Shown here: positions 1-8,679 of the stretch, one piece after another | Position numbering within the stretch: position 1 is the first letter of the stretch | How the letters are laid out: each line of letters begins with the position of its first letter | Notes under the pieces: generated by a model | Told to the model about the DNA's origin: nothing | Seen by the model: the letters and a program-made list of their open reading frames with translations, nothing else | Database searches by the model: none | Program-made: the position numbers and the translations under genes | Source of the DNA: Pseudomonas reinekei | GTDB lineage: Bacteria > Pseudomonadota > Gammaproteobacteria > Pseudomonadales > Pseudomonadaceae | Assembly (NCBI RefSeq): GCF_001945365.1 | Contig: NZ_MSTQ01000007.1 | Span: forward strand, 62,001 to 126,000 | DNA length: 64,000 bases | Direction of reading: 5' to 3'

Positions 1-449
1 CGCACCAGCAGCGCATCCACGCGTACCACCACGCTGGCACTCGTGCCCTGGTATTCGGTCTGGAAGGCTTGCAGGACGCCGCCCAGCTCCAGGTCTGTCT
101 GGAAAATGCTGTCATCGGTGCTCAGCAGCGAGACGCGACCATCGCGCTGGAATCCATCGAGCAGGCGATTGCGCAGTAGCACCGGTGCCGGGTCGCTCCA
201 GCGCGAGCCTTTATAGCTGCTGATCACGTCGCCCTGAGGGATGACGGCTATGTTCGGGCTGTTCAATGCTTCACTGGCCTGCAGCTTGGTCAGGCGCAAT
301 GACCAGCGCTGCGCCGCGCCATGAGCGCCCGCCGCATGGCTCTGGGCCGAAGGCAAGCGATAGATATCGAAGGGCTCGGGCTTGGGCAGGATCGAGCAGG
401 AACTGATCAGCATGAAGCCGGCGAGGAGGGCGATGAAGTGCAACTTCAT
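1..449 (-). CDS. ABC-type transport auxiliary lipoprotein, PqiC-like (3' part cut by window edge)
   Basis: The visible N-terminal part (about 149 codons) starts MKLHFIALLAGF and has a lipoprotein signal ending ISSC at residues 15-18, so Cys18 should be lipidated. The following segment fits the auxiliary lipoprotein family (DUF330/PqiC-like) that accompanies MCE-type lipid transporters, where it probably acts at the outer membrane with the MlaD-like protein. The ATG overlaps the stop of the upstream mlaD-like gene by four bases (ATGA), so it is the last gene of a tightly coupled operon. The C-terminus lies beyond position 1. The family call rests on context and the lipobox and is fairly sure; the substrate is unknown. 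Confidence 0.8.
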   Translation of the reverse strand, partial: MKLHFIALLAGFMLISSCSILPKPEPFDIYRLPSAQSHAAGAHGAAQRWSLRLTKLQASEALNSPNIAVIPQGDVISSYKGSRWSDPAPVLLRNRLLDGFQRDGRVSLLSTDDSIFQTDLELGGVLQAFQTEYQGTSASVVVRVDALLV

Positions 450-1384
450 GGAGTGAATTCCTTGTGCTTGTCACTGCCGAGCAGGTAACCGCTGGGGTTG
501 GCCTCAAGACGTTGAGAGATGGCGCGCAGCGAGGTGAGGGTTTCGCGCAGCTCGCGCACCGCCGGGGCAAGACCGTTGAGGCCCTGCATGCCTTTGTTGA
601 TCGAGTCCTGATTGGCGGTCAGCAACGTGTTGATCGTCGCGCTGCTGTTTTCCAGCGACTTCATGGCCTGCTCGGCGCTACCGAACATCTGTTTGCCCTG
701 ATCGCTGAGCAAGCCATTGGCGTTGCGCATCAGCGCCGAGGTCTGTTCCATCATGGTACCGGCCTGTTTGCCGACCATTGCCAGTTGCTGCATGGCCTGA
801 CGAATGTCGCCACGCTGCTCGGCAATCACACCCGTGGTTTGCTCCAGATGGTCAAGGGTCTTGCTGATGCGCGCGATGTTTTCCGTGGAAAACATCAGGT
901 TGGCGTTGTGCATCAGCGAGGTCACGCCGGCCATCAGATCGTTGCTGTCGTTGAGCAATCGGGCGATGGGCGAGGGTGAGGCGACGATGGTCGGCAGATT
1001 GCCGTCCTTGCCCTTGAGCGTCGGGCTCTGTGGCGTACCACCGCTGAGCTGGATGATCGAGGTCCCGGTGACACCCGTCAGCGCCAGCTTGGCCTCGGTG
1101 TCCTCCTTGACCGGCGTATCGCCGCCCAGGCGGATCCGCGCCAGCACCCGGCGCGGGTCTTTCGGGTCCAGGCGCAACGACACCACGTCGCCCACCTTGA
1201 TCCCGCTGTACTGCACCGGACTGCCCTTGGACAGGCCGCTGACCGCCTCGTTGAACACCACTTCGTAATCCTTGAACTCAGTGTCGACACTGGATTTGGC
1301 CAGGAACAAACCAAAGAGCAGGGCGCCCGCCACCACAATCACGGTGAACAGGCCGATCAATACATGATGGGCTCGGGTTTCCAT
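446..1384 (-). CDS. MlaD/MCE family periplasmic lipid-binding protein
   Basis: A 312-residue protein with one N-terminal membrane anchor (about residues 8-30) followed by one MCE domain (about 38-116, including the segment GSPVQYSGIKVGDVV) and a long, probably helical C-terminal region. MCE proteins form hexameric rings that carry phospholipid or other lipid between membranes. It is the substrate-binding member of the ABC system encoded with the ATPase immediately upstream (1-bp gap) and the lipoprotein downstream (4-bp overlap). It is longer than E. coli MlaD (about 180 residues) because of the C-terminal extension. The family is certain; the cargo is not. Confidence 0.9.
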   Translation of the reverse strand: METRAHHVLIGLFTVIVVAGALLFGLFLAKSSVDTEFKDYEVVFNEAVSGLSKGSPVQYSGIKVGDVVSLRLDPKDPRRVLARIRLGGDTPVKEDTEAKLALTGVTGTSIIQLSGGTPQSPTLKGKDGNLPTIVASPSPIARLLNDSNDLMAGVTSLMHNANLMFSTENIARISKTLDHLEQTTGVIAEQRGDIRQAMQQLAMVGKQAGTMMEQTSALMRNANGLLSDQGKQMFGSAEQAMKSLENSSATINTLLTANQDSINKGMQGLNGLAPAVRELRETLTSLRAISQRLEANPSGYLLGSDKHKEFTP

Positions 1385-1385
1385 G

Positions 1386-2189
1386 TCAGACCTCGTTGAG
1401 CTGTTGTGCGGCTGTCAATGCCGCGCGGCCGCGAGGGCCATGGAAGTATTGGTGAATCCACGCGTCGTCGGTTTCCGACACCTTGTCGATGGCGTCGGCC
1501 ACCAGCACTTTCTTCTGCGCCAGCACCGCCACCCGGTCGGTGATGGTGTAGAGCGTGTCGAGGTCGTGAGTCACCAGGAAAACGCTCAGGCCCAAGGCAT
1601 CGCGCAAGGTCAGGATCAACTGATCGAACGCCGCGGCACCAATCGGATCGAGGCCGGCGGTGGGTTCGTCGAGAAACAGGATGTCCGGGTCAAGCGCCAG
1701 GGCCCGCGCCAGAGCCGCACGTTTGATCATGCCGCCGGACAGAGAGGCCGGATATTTATCCGCCGCCGACAGCGGCAACCCGGCCAAGGCCAGTTTCACG
1801 GCCGCCAGATGTTCGGCATCGTCACGGCTCAGGCCGGCATGTTCGATCAGGGGCAGGGCGACGTTCTCGGTCACGGTCAGGGAAGAGAACAGGGCGCCTT
1901 TCTGGAACAGCACACCGAAGCGCCGTTCAATCAGCGAGCGCTCGTGTTCCGGCAGGGTCGGCAGGTTTTGCCCGAACACCTCGACCCTGCCTTCGCTGGG
2001 TTGGCGCAAGCCGACAATGCTGCGCAGCAACACCGACTTGCCGCTGCCGGAGCCGCCGACCACAGCGAGGATCTCGCCCTTGTACAAATCCAGGTCGAGG
2101 TTTTCGTGCACGCTCTGACTGCCGAAGCGATTGCACAGCCCACGGACTTCGATGACCGCCTCGGCGGGCGCTCGGGGTCGACGATTCAC
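1386..2189 (-). CDS. MlaF-like ABC transporter ATP-binding protein
   Basis: A 267-residue ABC ATPase. Walker A GGSGSGKS is at residues 45-52, followed by the signature SLSGGM, Walker B ILFLDEP and the switch histidine in LVTHDLD. It should energise the MlaE-like permease whose stop codon overlaps this start by 4 bp. The C-terminal segment after the H-loop resembles the MlaF-type tail. It belongs to a four-gene operon transcribed leftward: permease, ATPase, MCE protein, lipoprotein. Confidence 0.92.
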   Translation of the reverse strand: MNRRPRAPAEAVIEVRGLCNRFGSQSVHENLDLDLYKGEILAVVGGSGSGKSVLLRSIVGLRQPSEGRVEVFGQNLPTLPEHERSLIERRFGVLFQKGALFSSLTVTENVALPLIEHAGLSRDDAEHLAAVKLALAGLPLSAADKYPASLSGGMIKRAALARALALDPDILFLDEPTAGLDPIGAAAFDQLILTLRDALGLSVFLVTHDLDTLYTITDRVAVLAQKKVLVADAIDKVSETDDAWIHQYFHGPRGRAALTAAQQLNEV

Positions 2190-3334
2190 CAGCTCATCTC
2201 CATGAAAAACAGCGCGGCGACGGCGTCGAGCACGATCACCACGAAAATCGACTGCACCACACTGGACGTGGTGTGCGCACCGACGGACTCAGCGCTGCCG
2301 CTGACCTTGAAGCCTTCCAGACAGCCGATCGCGGCGATCAGGAATGCGAAAATGGGCGCTTTGACCATCCCCACCAGAAAGTGCTGAACACCGATGTCCG
2401 ATTGCAGCAGCGAGAGGAACATCGCCGGCGAGATATCCAGCGACACCGCACAGACCACGCCGCCGCCGACAATCCCCGACACCATCGCCAGAAACGTCAG
2501 CATCGGCAACGCCACCAGCAAGGCGAGGACACGCGGCACGACCAGTAACTCCATCGGATCAAGGCCGAGGGTGCGGATCGCGTCGATTTCTTCGTTGGCC
2601 TTCATCGAGCCGATTTGCGCAGTGAACGCACTGGCGGTGCGCCCTGCCATGAGGATCGCAGTCAGCAACACACCGAACTCACGCAGGAAGGCAAACGCCA
2701 CCAGGTCCACGGTGAATACGCTGGCGCCGAACGTGGTTAGAACGGTTGCCCCAAGAAACGCGACGACAGCGCCCACCAGAAACGTCAGCAGGGCAACGAT
2801 GGGCGCGGCGTCCAGGCCGGTCTGCTCAATGTGCGCAACCATTGGCGTGATGCGCCAGCGTTTGGGGCGGAACAGGCCGCGGACGATGGTTTCCAGAATC
2901 AGGCCGACGAAACCCAGCAGTTGCAGGGTGTCTTGCCAGACGCTGTCCACGGCGCGACCAATACGGGTCAGCAGCTGAATGCCGACGCTGATTTCCGGCT
3001 CTTTGATCGGTACGCAGAAATCCGTCAACGACTGGTAGACCGTTTGCAGCAACGCGCGGTCGGCAGAGGAGAGGGTGCAATCGGGGTGTTCGGCGGATCG
3101 GCCCAGACGCTCGGAGCCCAGCAACTCCACCAGCAACGACGCGCCGGCGGTATCGAGGGCGCCGAGGCCATTGAGGTCGATGTGGGTGCTGTCGTCGTAT
3201 TGGCCTTCGAGCTTATCGCTCAGGCGCTTGAGGTCGGCGTAATGGGCAAGCGTCCAGTCCCCCGTCACCCGTATCTGAGCAGGGGCGTGCGAGGTGTCCA
3301 GTTGGGCATTGCCGGCCAATGTGCTGCTGGTCAT
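2186..3334 (-). CDS. MlaE family ABC permease with N-terminal STAS-like domain
   Basis: A 382-residue inner-membrane protein. Residues about 1-110 form a soluble STAS-like domain (segment DWTLAHYADLKRL and the ALDTAGASLLVELLG patch). The rest is an MlaE/DUF140 permease with several membrane segments and the conserved EIDAIRTLGLDPMELLVVPR coupling stretch. In E. coli the STAS protein MlaB is separate; here the function appears fused to the permease. First gene of the MCE operon. The upstream gap of about 50 bp leads into the DUF5924 gene on the same strand. Confidence 0.9.
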   Translation of the reverse strand: MTSSTLAGNAQLDTSHAPAQIRVTGDWTLAHYADLKRLSDKLEGQYDDSTHIDLNGLGALDTAGASLLVELLGSERLGRSAEHPDCTLSSADRALLQTVYQSLTDFCVPIKEPEISVGIQLLTRIGRAVDSVWQDTLQLLGFVGLILETIVRGLFRPKRWRITPMVAHIEQTGLDAAPIVALLTFLVGAVVAFLGATVLTTFGASVFTVDLVAFAFLREFGVLLTAILMAGRTASAFTAQIGSMKANEEIDAIRTLGLDPMELLVVPRVLALLVALPMLTFLAMVSGIVGGGVVCAVSLDISPAMFLSLLQSDIGVQHFLVGMVKAPIFAFLIAAIGCLEGFKVSGSAESVGAHTTSSVVQSIFVVIVLDAVAALFFMEMSW

Positions 3335-3388
3335 AAGCTCCGTGCTTTTTCGGCTATTTCGCTGACCTACGTAATAGCACGAACTGCC

Positions 3389-4417
3389 TTACTTTTCTTT
3401 GACCGGTGTGCTGTCCGCCACCTTGAAGCGCAACACGCCAATCAACTGGCCGTCTTCAGTGAGTACCCGGACCTGCCATTTGCCCGCCGGGTTACCGGGA
3501 AAGTTTTGCTTGTGGGTCCAGGCCCGGTAGCCTTCCTTGCGCCCACCGTGGATGTCCAGCGGGATGCGGTCGACCTCTTTGCCGTTGAACTGCCACACAT
3601 GATAAATCCGCTCGTCGAGGCCACGCGGTGCGTTGATCGCGGTGTAAGCGTACAAACCACCGCCGCGGATCTGCTCGACGCTGACCTCATCGAGACTGGC
3701 ACCGGGCGTGCGATCCTGCATCTGTGTGCTGATGGCCACGTCGGTCATCCACAGCGTCGCCGGCGGCACCCATGAGCGCAGCACCCAACCCACACCGCCG
3801 ATGCCGATGGTGATACTCAGAATGGCCAGCGCATTGCGCACGGTACGGATCGGAAAGATCGACGCCAGGCTCGGGAACGACAACAGCACGGCGATGCCCA
3901 GCGCCCATTTGAAACTTTGCGACGTGGTCAGATGCATGATCACCGGCAACGCAGTGAGCAGGGCGGCGAACAGTGTCAACGTATGCAGCGCGAGGAACGC
4001 CCAACGCCGCGGCGCCAGCCATTTGTAGTAGAGCGGGTCGACGATGGAAATCAGCGCGGCAATGCCCAGCAACCCGGTGAAGAACAACTGGCCGCTGTTC
4101 CACGTGGTCGTGATGAAAAAGAACGGCAGGACGAAGAACAGGCTTTCCTGATGGATCATCTGCGTCGCGTAACGCAGCAAGGGTTGGGGAATCTCCCGCT
4201 TGAAAATCCGGGTGAACAGCTTGGTCAGACTGTTTTCCAGCATCAGCCAGATCCAGCTGATCAGCATGATGGTGGTGATCCAGCTCGCCAGACCCTGTTG
4301 GCGATCCACCAGAATGAAGCTGCCGACCCCGGAAACAAAACCACCGAGCGCAATGACCCCGGGGTAGCGCTTCATCAGTTCGAGGATGCGCTGTACGTAG
4401 AGGGTCAGGGTCGGCAT
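3389..4417 (-). CDS. DUF5924/DUF2914 family membrane protein
   Basis: About 342 residues from the chosen start. The first 230 residues carry around six hydrophobic segments, beginning KRYPGVIALGGFVSGVGSF. The C-terminal soluble part (from about residue 240; segments YHVWQFNGKEVDRIPLDIHGG, split around HVW, and KWQVRVLTEDGQLIGVLRF) is the DUF2914-like domain. Function is unknown. The open frame extends upstream to 4504, but that part translates a REP palindrome (4477-4504), so I start at the ATG at 4415-4417. A further ATG at 4375 (MKRYPG) is possible. No strong Shine-Dalgarno decides between them. Confidence 0.75.
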   Translation of the reverse strand: MPTLTLYVQRILELMKRYPGVIALGGFVSGVGSFILVDRQQGLASWITTIMLISWIWLMLENSLTKLFTRIFKREIPQPLLRYATQMIHQESLFFVLPFFFITTTWNSGQLFFTGLLGIAALISIVDPLYYKWLAPRRWAFLALHTLTLFAALLTALPVIMHLTTSQSFKWALGIAVLLSFPSLASIFPIRTVRNALAILSITIGIGGVGWVLRSWVPPATLWMTDVAISTQMQDRTPGASLDEVSVEQIRGGGLYAYTAINAPRGLDERIYHVWQFNGKEVDRIPLDIHGGRKEGYRAWTHKQNFPGNPAGKWQVRVLTEDGQLIGVLRFKVADSTPVKEK

Positions 4418-4476
4418 TCGGCGATTCACATCAGTCGTAGGAAAAATCCCTGACAGGGTACCGCTGGCGCGACGGC

Positions 4477-4504
4477 GTGGCGAGGGTGCTTGCTCCCTCG
4501 CCAC
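4477..4504. repeat. REP-type palindrome (GTGGCGAGGG family)
   Basis: GTGGCGAGGG and its complement CCCTCGCCAC flank a short centre. The same family recurs at 15010-15141 and 16790-16819. It lies between the DUF5924 gene and the M16 peptidase gene. Confidence 0.75.
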
Positions 4505-4513
4505 AAGAAGTAC

Positions 4514-5890
4514 CTATCGCCGACGGTAAATCTGCCAACCCGCCAGCGCTAAAACCAACACCCCCACCCATCCAACAATCGCCCACATCAACTGGTCATA
4601 GCTGAGCAGCGGCTTTTCAATCCGCACATACCCCGGTTGCAGGAGCAGTTCGCGCATCGCCTTGTTCGCTTCGGCGAGGGATACCGCTTGCAGCTCTTTG
4701 GTGGGGTTGGTGAAACGGCCGTTGTCGTAGTCTCCCAGCGCACTCCAGTAGTAATCGGCCAGCGCGCTGTTGCCTTGTACGGCCCAGGCCTGGCGGGCAA
4801 TGGCAGCCTGTTTGAGACGGTTGAAGGTCTCGGCGTTCAGGCCGTCCTTGAGTAGCTGAGCCTTCAAGTCGTCCAGCACCGCCAGGGCCTCGTCCACGTC
4901 GTCGCGTTCAAGGTCGGCATTGAGGCTCATGAAACCAACGCCACCGAACACCTCACGCTCGGCCCATGGGCCGTAGGACAAACTGTGCGCCAGCCGCAGC
5001 TGGCGATACAGCGCCCAGTCGAGGTAGTCCTTGAGCAGGTCGAAGGTTTGGTCGTGCTGATCCTCCAGCACCGGTTCCGGCACCAGCCAGTGCAGCTTGG
5101 CCCCGCCACCGAGAAAACCGCGCATCAGAACGCGCTCGTGAGCCGCGCTGGCCTGGATTTGCGGGAGCGGCAGGTGGTTACCCGGTTCAATCGGGACCAA
5201 TGTGCCGTAGGTGCGCTCCAGATAGGCCGGCAGCAAACGATCGAGGTCACCGACCACGATCAGCGTCATGTTGTTGGGCGCGTACCAATCCTTGCGGACT
5301 TTCTCCAATTGCTCGCGGGTCAGTTGCTCGACTTCTGCGCGTTCGGAGCATTTGAGGCCCAGTTCCACGGCCAGTTGCTTGCTCGCGGTATGGCCGAGGT
5401 CCTGACGATCCAGCCAGCGTTGCAAATGCGTGTAGTGACCGCCGTCTTCGCGCTCGACCACTTGCTTGGCGGCGTTGATGGCGTTGTCGTCGAACCGGGT
5501 CTGGGTCAATAACGCCAAGAGCAGATCAAGAACTTTGCGCTGGTTTTTCGCCGGGGCCTCGATCACGAACGTGGTGTCGGCGTTGCTGGTGTAAGCGTTC
5601 CATTCGCCACCCAGCGCTTGCATCCGCTCTTCAAGTCCGCCTTCGCCGCTGGCGTCGATGCCACTGAACAGCAAATGTTCGAGCAGGTGCGGCAACTCTT
5701 TTTCCGCACAGTTGAAATCGTCGATGCCGACGCCGACTACCAGGCGGATGGCCACATGCCCGCGTTCGGCACCGGGCTTGAGCAGAATTTGCAGGCCGTT
5801 GCGCAAGGAGTAGCCCTCGACCTGAAAGCGATCCAGGGCAAACGAAGGGAATGAGCCGAGCAACAGACAGGCTAACAACAGACAACGCAT
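4514..5890 (-). CDS. M16 family zinc metallopeptidase, membrane anchored
   Basis: About 458 residues from the ATG at 5888-5890, which gives a clean signal peptide (MRCLLLACLLLGSFPSFA). The inverted zinc motif HLLEH is at residues 68-72, with a downstream Glu at about 146 (AAKQVVERE), the M16/pitrilysin arrangement. The C-terminus has a single membrane helix (LMWAIVGWVGVLVLALAGW) followed by YRRR, so the peptidase is probably tethered with its active domain in the periplasm. No inactive M16 partner is adjacent. A start 14 codons upstream is possible but would spoil the signal peptide. Confidence 0.85.
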   Translation of the reverse strand: MRCLLLACLLLGSFPSFALDRFQVEGYSLRNGLQILLKPGAERGHVAIRLVVGVGIDDFNCAEKELPHLLEHLLFSGIDASGEGGLEERMQALGGEWNAYTSNADTTFVIEAPAKNQRKVLDLLLALLTQTRFDDNAINAAKQVVEREDGGHYTHLQRWLDRQDLGHTASKQLAVELGLKCSERAEVEQLTREQLEKVRKDWYAPNNMTLIVVGDLDRLLPAYLERTYGTLVPIEPGNHLPLPQIQASAAHERVLMRGFLGGGAKLHWLVPEPVLEDQHDQTFDLLKDYLDWALYRQLRLAHSLSYGPWAEREVFGGVGFMSLNADLERDDVDEALAVLDDLKAQLLKDGLNAETFNRLKQAAIARQAWAVQGNSALADYYWSALGDYDNGRFTNPTKELQAVSLAEANKAMRELLLQPGYVRIEKPLLSYDQLMWAIVGWVGVLVLALAGWQIYRRR

Positions 5891-5946
5891 AACGAGCTTC
5901 CATACGGCCAGCGTGAGTTCAACAGACTTCAAGCCACTGTGGACGT

Positions 5947-7605
5947 TCAGGGAGAATGCGTGGTGTCAGTCAAATCGTCGACAACCAGCGCGCCGCTGTC
6001 GGACGTTTCCAGTACCACATAGGCACTGCTGCAAAACAGCGAATTCAGCCGTTTCATGTCGGCAATCAACTCCAGGTGCAGCGAACTGGTTTCGATACTT
6101 TGCACGATCTTACGTTGCAAACGGCTGACATGGGCGTGGGCCAGGCGCCGCTCCTGTGCGCGAAAACGACGTTTTTCACGGACCAATTGGCGGGCGCTTT
6201 GCGGGTCGGCACTGAGGAACACCGACAGGCCCAGACGCAGATTGGCAATCAACTGGCTGTGCAAACCTGCCAACTCTTCCAGGCCCACCTCGGAGAACGA
6301 CCGGCGTTGCGAGGTTTTCTGCTGCTGCACCTTGCGCAGCATGCGCTCGATCAGGTCGCTCGCCAGTTTCAGATTGATCGCCAGTTCGATGATTTCCGCC
6401 CAGCGCCGGCTGTCCTGATCACTGAGGTCTTCGCGAGGCATTTGCGCCAGATAGAGCTTGATCGCGCTGTAGAGCGATTCCACGTCCTCAGCCATGCGCC
6501 GCACTTCCTGAGTCACGGCGGTTTGCTTGCCATGCAACACATCGAGCATGGCTTCGAGCATGTTGTCGATCAGGTCGCCCATACGCAGGGTTTCCCGCGC
6601 CGCATTGGCCAGCGCCAGGCTCGGTGTGACCAACGCCGTAGGGTCCAGATGCCGCGGTTTGGCGGTGCCGTTGGCTTGCGGACGCTCTGGCAGCACCCAG
6701 GCACAAAACCTGGCCATCGGTCCGACGCTGGGCAGCAGGACCAGGCAGCGCGCCGTGTTGTAGAGCAGGTGGAAGCCAATGACCATTTCCTGGGGACTGA
6801 AGTCCAGGCTGTCGATCCAGTGCACCAAGGGGTCGAGCACAGGAATGATCAGCACCAGGCCGATCAGTTTGTACAACAGGCTGCCCAGCGCCACCTGGCG
6901 TCCGGCAGCGTTCTGCATGCTGGTGCTCAGGAACGCCAGAATACCGCTGCCGATATTGGCGCCGATTACCAGGCCGATGGCCACCGGCAGGCTGATTACG
7001 CTGGCGCCGGCCAGCGTGGCGGTCAGCAGCACTGCCGCGAGGCTGGAGTAGGAAATCATCGCGAACAGCGCACCGACCAGGGCGTCGAGCAGGATGTCAC
7101 CGGTCAGCGAGGCGAAGATTACCTTCACCCCTTGGGCATGCGTGATGGGCGCCGCGGCTTCGACGATCAATTGCAGGGCGAGAATGATCAGGCCCAGACC
7201 GATCGCGACGCGGCCCATCTGGCCCAGGCGGGTCTGTTTGCGCGAGAGAAAGAAAATCACCCCGAGGAAAATCAGCAGCGGCGACAGCCATGACAGGTCG
7301 AGCGTCAGCACCCGTGCCATCAACGCCGTACCGACATCCGCGCCAAGCATGGTCGCCAGCGCCGGCGTCAGCGCCATCAGGCCCTGACCGACAAATGAAG
7401 TGACCAGCATCGCCGTGGCGTTGCTGCTCTGCACCATCGCGGTGACGACAATCCCGGAAATGAACGCCAGCCAGCGTCTGGACATGTTCTGGCTGATGAC
7501 ATGGCGCAGGTTGGAACCGTAAACCCGCAGGATGCCGGTTCGGACGATGTGCGTGCCCCAGATCAGCAAGGCCACGGCGGAGAGCAGATTGAGCAGGGTG
7601 AGCAT
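5947..7605 (-). CDS. Na/Pi cotransporter (NptA/PNaS) family protein with PhoU-like tail
   Basis: About 552 residues from the ATG at 7603-7605, which has a GGGGG Shine-Dalgarno-like run just upstream. The N-terminal membrane half carries the family motif QSSNAT (residues 59-64) and a second repeat with related small-residue helices. The C-terminal 190 residues are helical and PhoU-like. The family imports phosphate with sodium, or exports it. The open frame continues 36 codons further upstream, but that stretch has no family similarity. Confidence 0.88.
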   Translation of the reverse strand: MLTLLNLLSAVALLIWGTHIVRTGILRVYGSNLRHVISQNMSRRWLAFISGIVVTAMVQSSNATAMLVTSFVGQGLMALTPALATMLGADVGTALMARVLTLDLSWLSPLLIFLGVIFFLSRKQTRLGQMGRVAIGLGLIILALQLIVEAAAPITHAQGVKVIFASLTGDILLDALVGALFAMISYSSLAAVLLTATLAGASVISLPVAIGLVIGANIGSGILAFLSTSMQNAAGRQVALGSLLYKLIGLVLIIPVLDPLVHWIDSLDFSPQEMVIGFHLLYNTARCLVLLPSVGPMARFCAWVLPERPQANGTAKPRHLDPTALVTPSLALANAARETLRMGDLIDNMLEAMLDVLHGKQTAVTQEVRRMAEDVESLYSAIKLYLAQMPREDLSDQDSRRWAEIIELAINLKLASDLIERMLRKVQQQKTSQRRSFSEVGLEELAGLHSQLIANLRLGLSVFLSADPQSARQLVREKRRFRAQERRLAHAHVSRLQRKIVQSIETSSLHLELIADMKRLNSLFCSSAYVVLETSDSGALVVDDLTDTTHSP

Positions 7606-7781
7606 ACCGACCCCCTGTGGTGTGGCGCCCCAAAGGAACAAGTTGGCGGTGCCGCGCGACGATCTACGTTCTGTACTTAAGCTGTAGTTGGCTAACGGTC
7701 CGGGCGCCAGCATCGCATAGCTAAAGGCGCGATTGAAACAAAACTGTCATGAAGTCACGGTCTTGCAGCCACCCAAAACAA

Positions 7782-7807
7782 CTGTGGGAGCGAACTCGCT
7801 CCCACAG
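7782..7807. repeat. REP-type palindrome (TGTGGGAGCGA family)
   Basis: CTGTGGGAGCGA and TCGCTCCCACAG form a near-perfect inverted repeat between the terC-like gene and the Na/Pi gene. A divergent pair of the same family is at 19725-19817. It could also act as a transcription terminator for the TerC gene. Confidence 0.75.
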
Positions 7808-7826
7808 GGTTTTGCGAACTACCGGG

Positions 7827-8594
7827 TTACTGGCCCGGGATGTCCTTGCGCAGTTTCACCGGGTCCTGCTGTTTGCGTTTTTTCGCCATCGCGGTGCGCA
7901 TCTTGATGTTGATCGCTTCCACCGCCAGCGAGAACGCCATGGCGAAGTAGACGTAGCCTTTCGGTACGTGCACATCCAGGGATTCGGCAATCAGTACGGT
8001 ACCGACCACCAACAGGAACGACAGTGCCAGCATCTTCAGCGACGGGTGCTTGTCGATGAAGTCGCTGATGGTGCCTGCGGCCAGCATCATCACCAGAACG
8101 GCCACGATAATCGCCGCCACCATGACCGGCACATGGGACACCATGCCGACCGCGGTGATGACCGAGTCCAGCGAGAACACGATGTCGATGATCGCGATCT
8201 GGATGATGGTGTACAGGAAGTTGCCGCCCTTGCCCGAAGGTTCTTCGTTGCTTTCGTCTTCACCCTCCAGTGCGTGGTACATCTCTTGCGAGCTCTTCCA
8301 CAGCAGGAACAGACCACCGAAGAACAGAATCAGGTCACGTCCGGAAATGCCCTGACCGAACACTTCGAACAGATCGGCGGTGAGGCGCATGACCCAGGTG
8401 ATGGACAGCAGCAACAGGATTCGCGTGATCATGGCCAGGGCCAGACCGAAAATCCGGGTGCGCGCCTGCATGTGCTTGGGCATGCGGCTGACCAGGATCG
8501 AAATCATGATGATGTTATCGATACCCAGGACGATTTCCAGGGCGGTCAGGGTGAAGAAGGCAACCCAGATTTCAGGGTTGGTCAGCCATTCCAT
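7827..8594 (-). CDS. TerC family integral membrane protein
   Basis: A 255-residue protein with about seven membrane helices. The TerC signatures are ALEIVLGIDNIIMISILV near the N-terminus and IIDIVFSLDSVITAVGM in the second half; the conserved Asp residues in them are thought to bind metal. The basic C-terminus (AKKRKQQ) is cytoplasmic. Related proteins are linked to tellurite resistance and manganese homeostasis or metalation of secreted proteins. The specific role is not visible here. Confidence 0.9.
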   Translation of the reverse strand: MEWLTNPEIWVAFFTLTALEIVLGIDNIIMISILVSRMPKHMQARTRIFGLALAMITRILLLLSITWVMRLTADLFEVFGQGISGRDLILFFGGLFLLWKSSQEMYHALEGEDESNEEPSGKGGNFLYTIIQIAIIDIVFSLDSVITAVGMVSHVPVMVAAIIVAVLVMMLAAGTISDFIDKHPSLKMLALSFLLVVGTVLIAESLDVHVPKGYVYFAMAFSLAVEAINIKMRTAMAKKRKQQDPVKLRKDIPGQ

Positions 8595-8622
8595 GTGTAT
8601 TCCTTTGAGCGATTGTTAAACC

Positions 8623-8665
8623 ACAACGGGCCCGGGCTTCAAACAGCGAAGCCTGGACCCGTTGT
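8623..8665 (-). terminator. Hairpin downstream of the citrate transporter gene
   Basis: An 18-bp stem with two mismatches (8623-8640 against 8648-8665) and a 7-base loop, just after the stop of the CitMHS gene and before the TerC gene. There is no strong T-run, so it may work as an attenuator or a 3' stabiliser. Confidence 0.6.
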
Positions 8666-8679
8666 GATGAGTCTTGGGC

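Noticed and set aside
4096..4111. Third parS site (TGTTCCACGTGG followed by TCGT)
   Set aside because: Only 12 of 16 bases match and the right half of the palindrome is missing; it lies within the DUF5924 gene.
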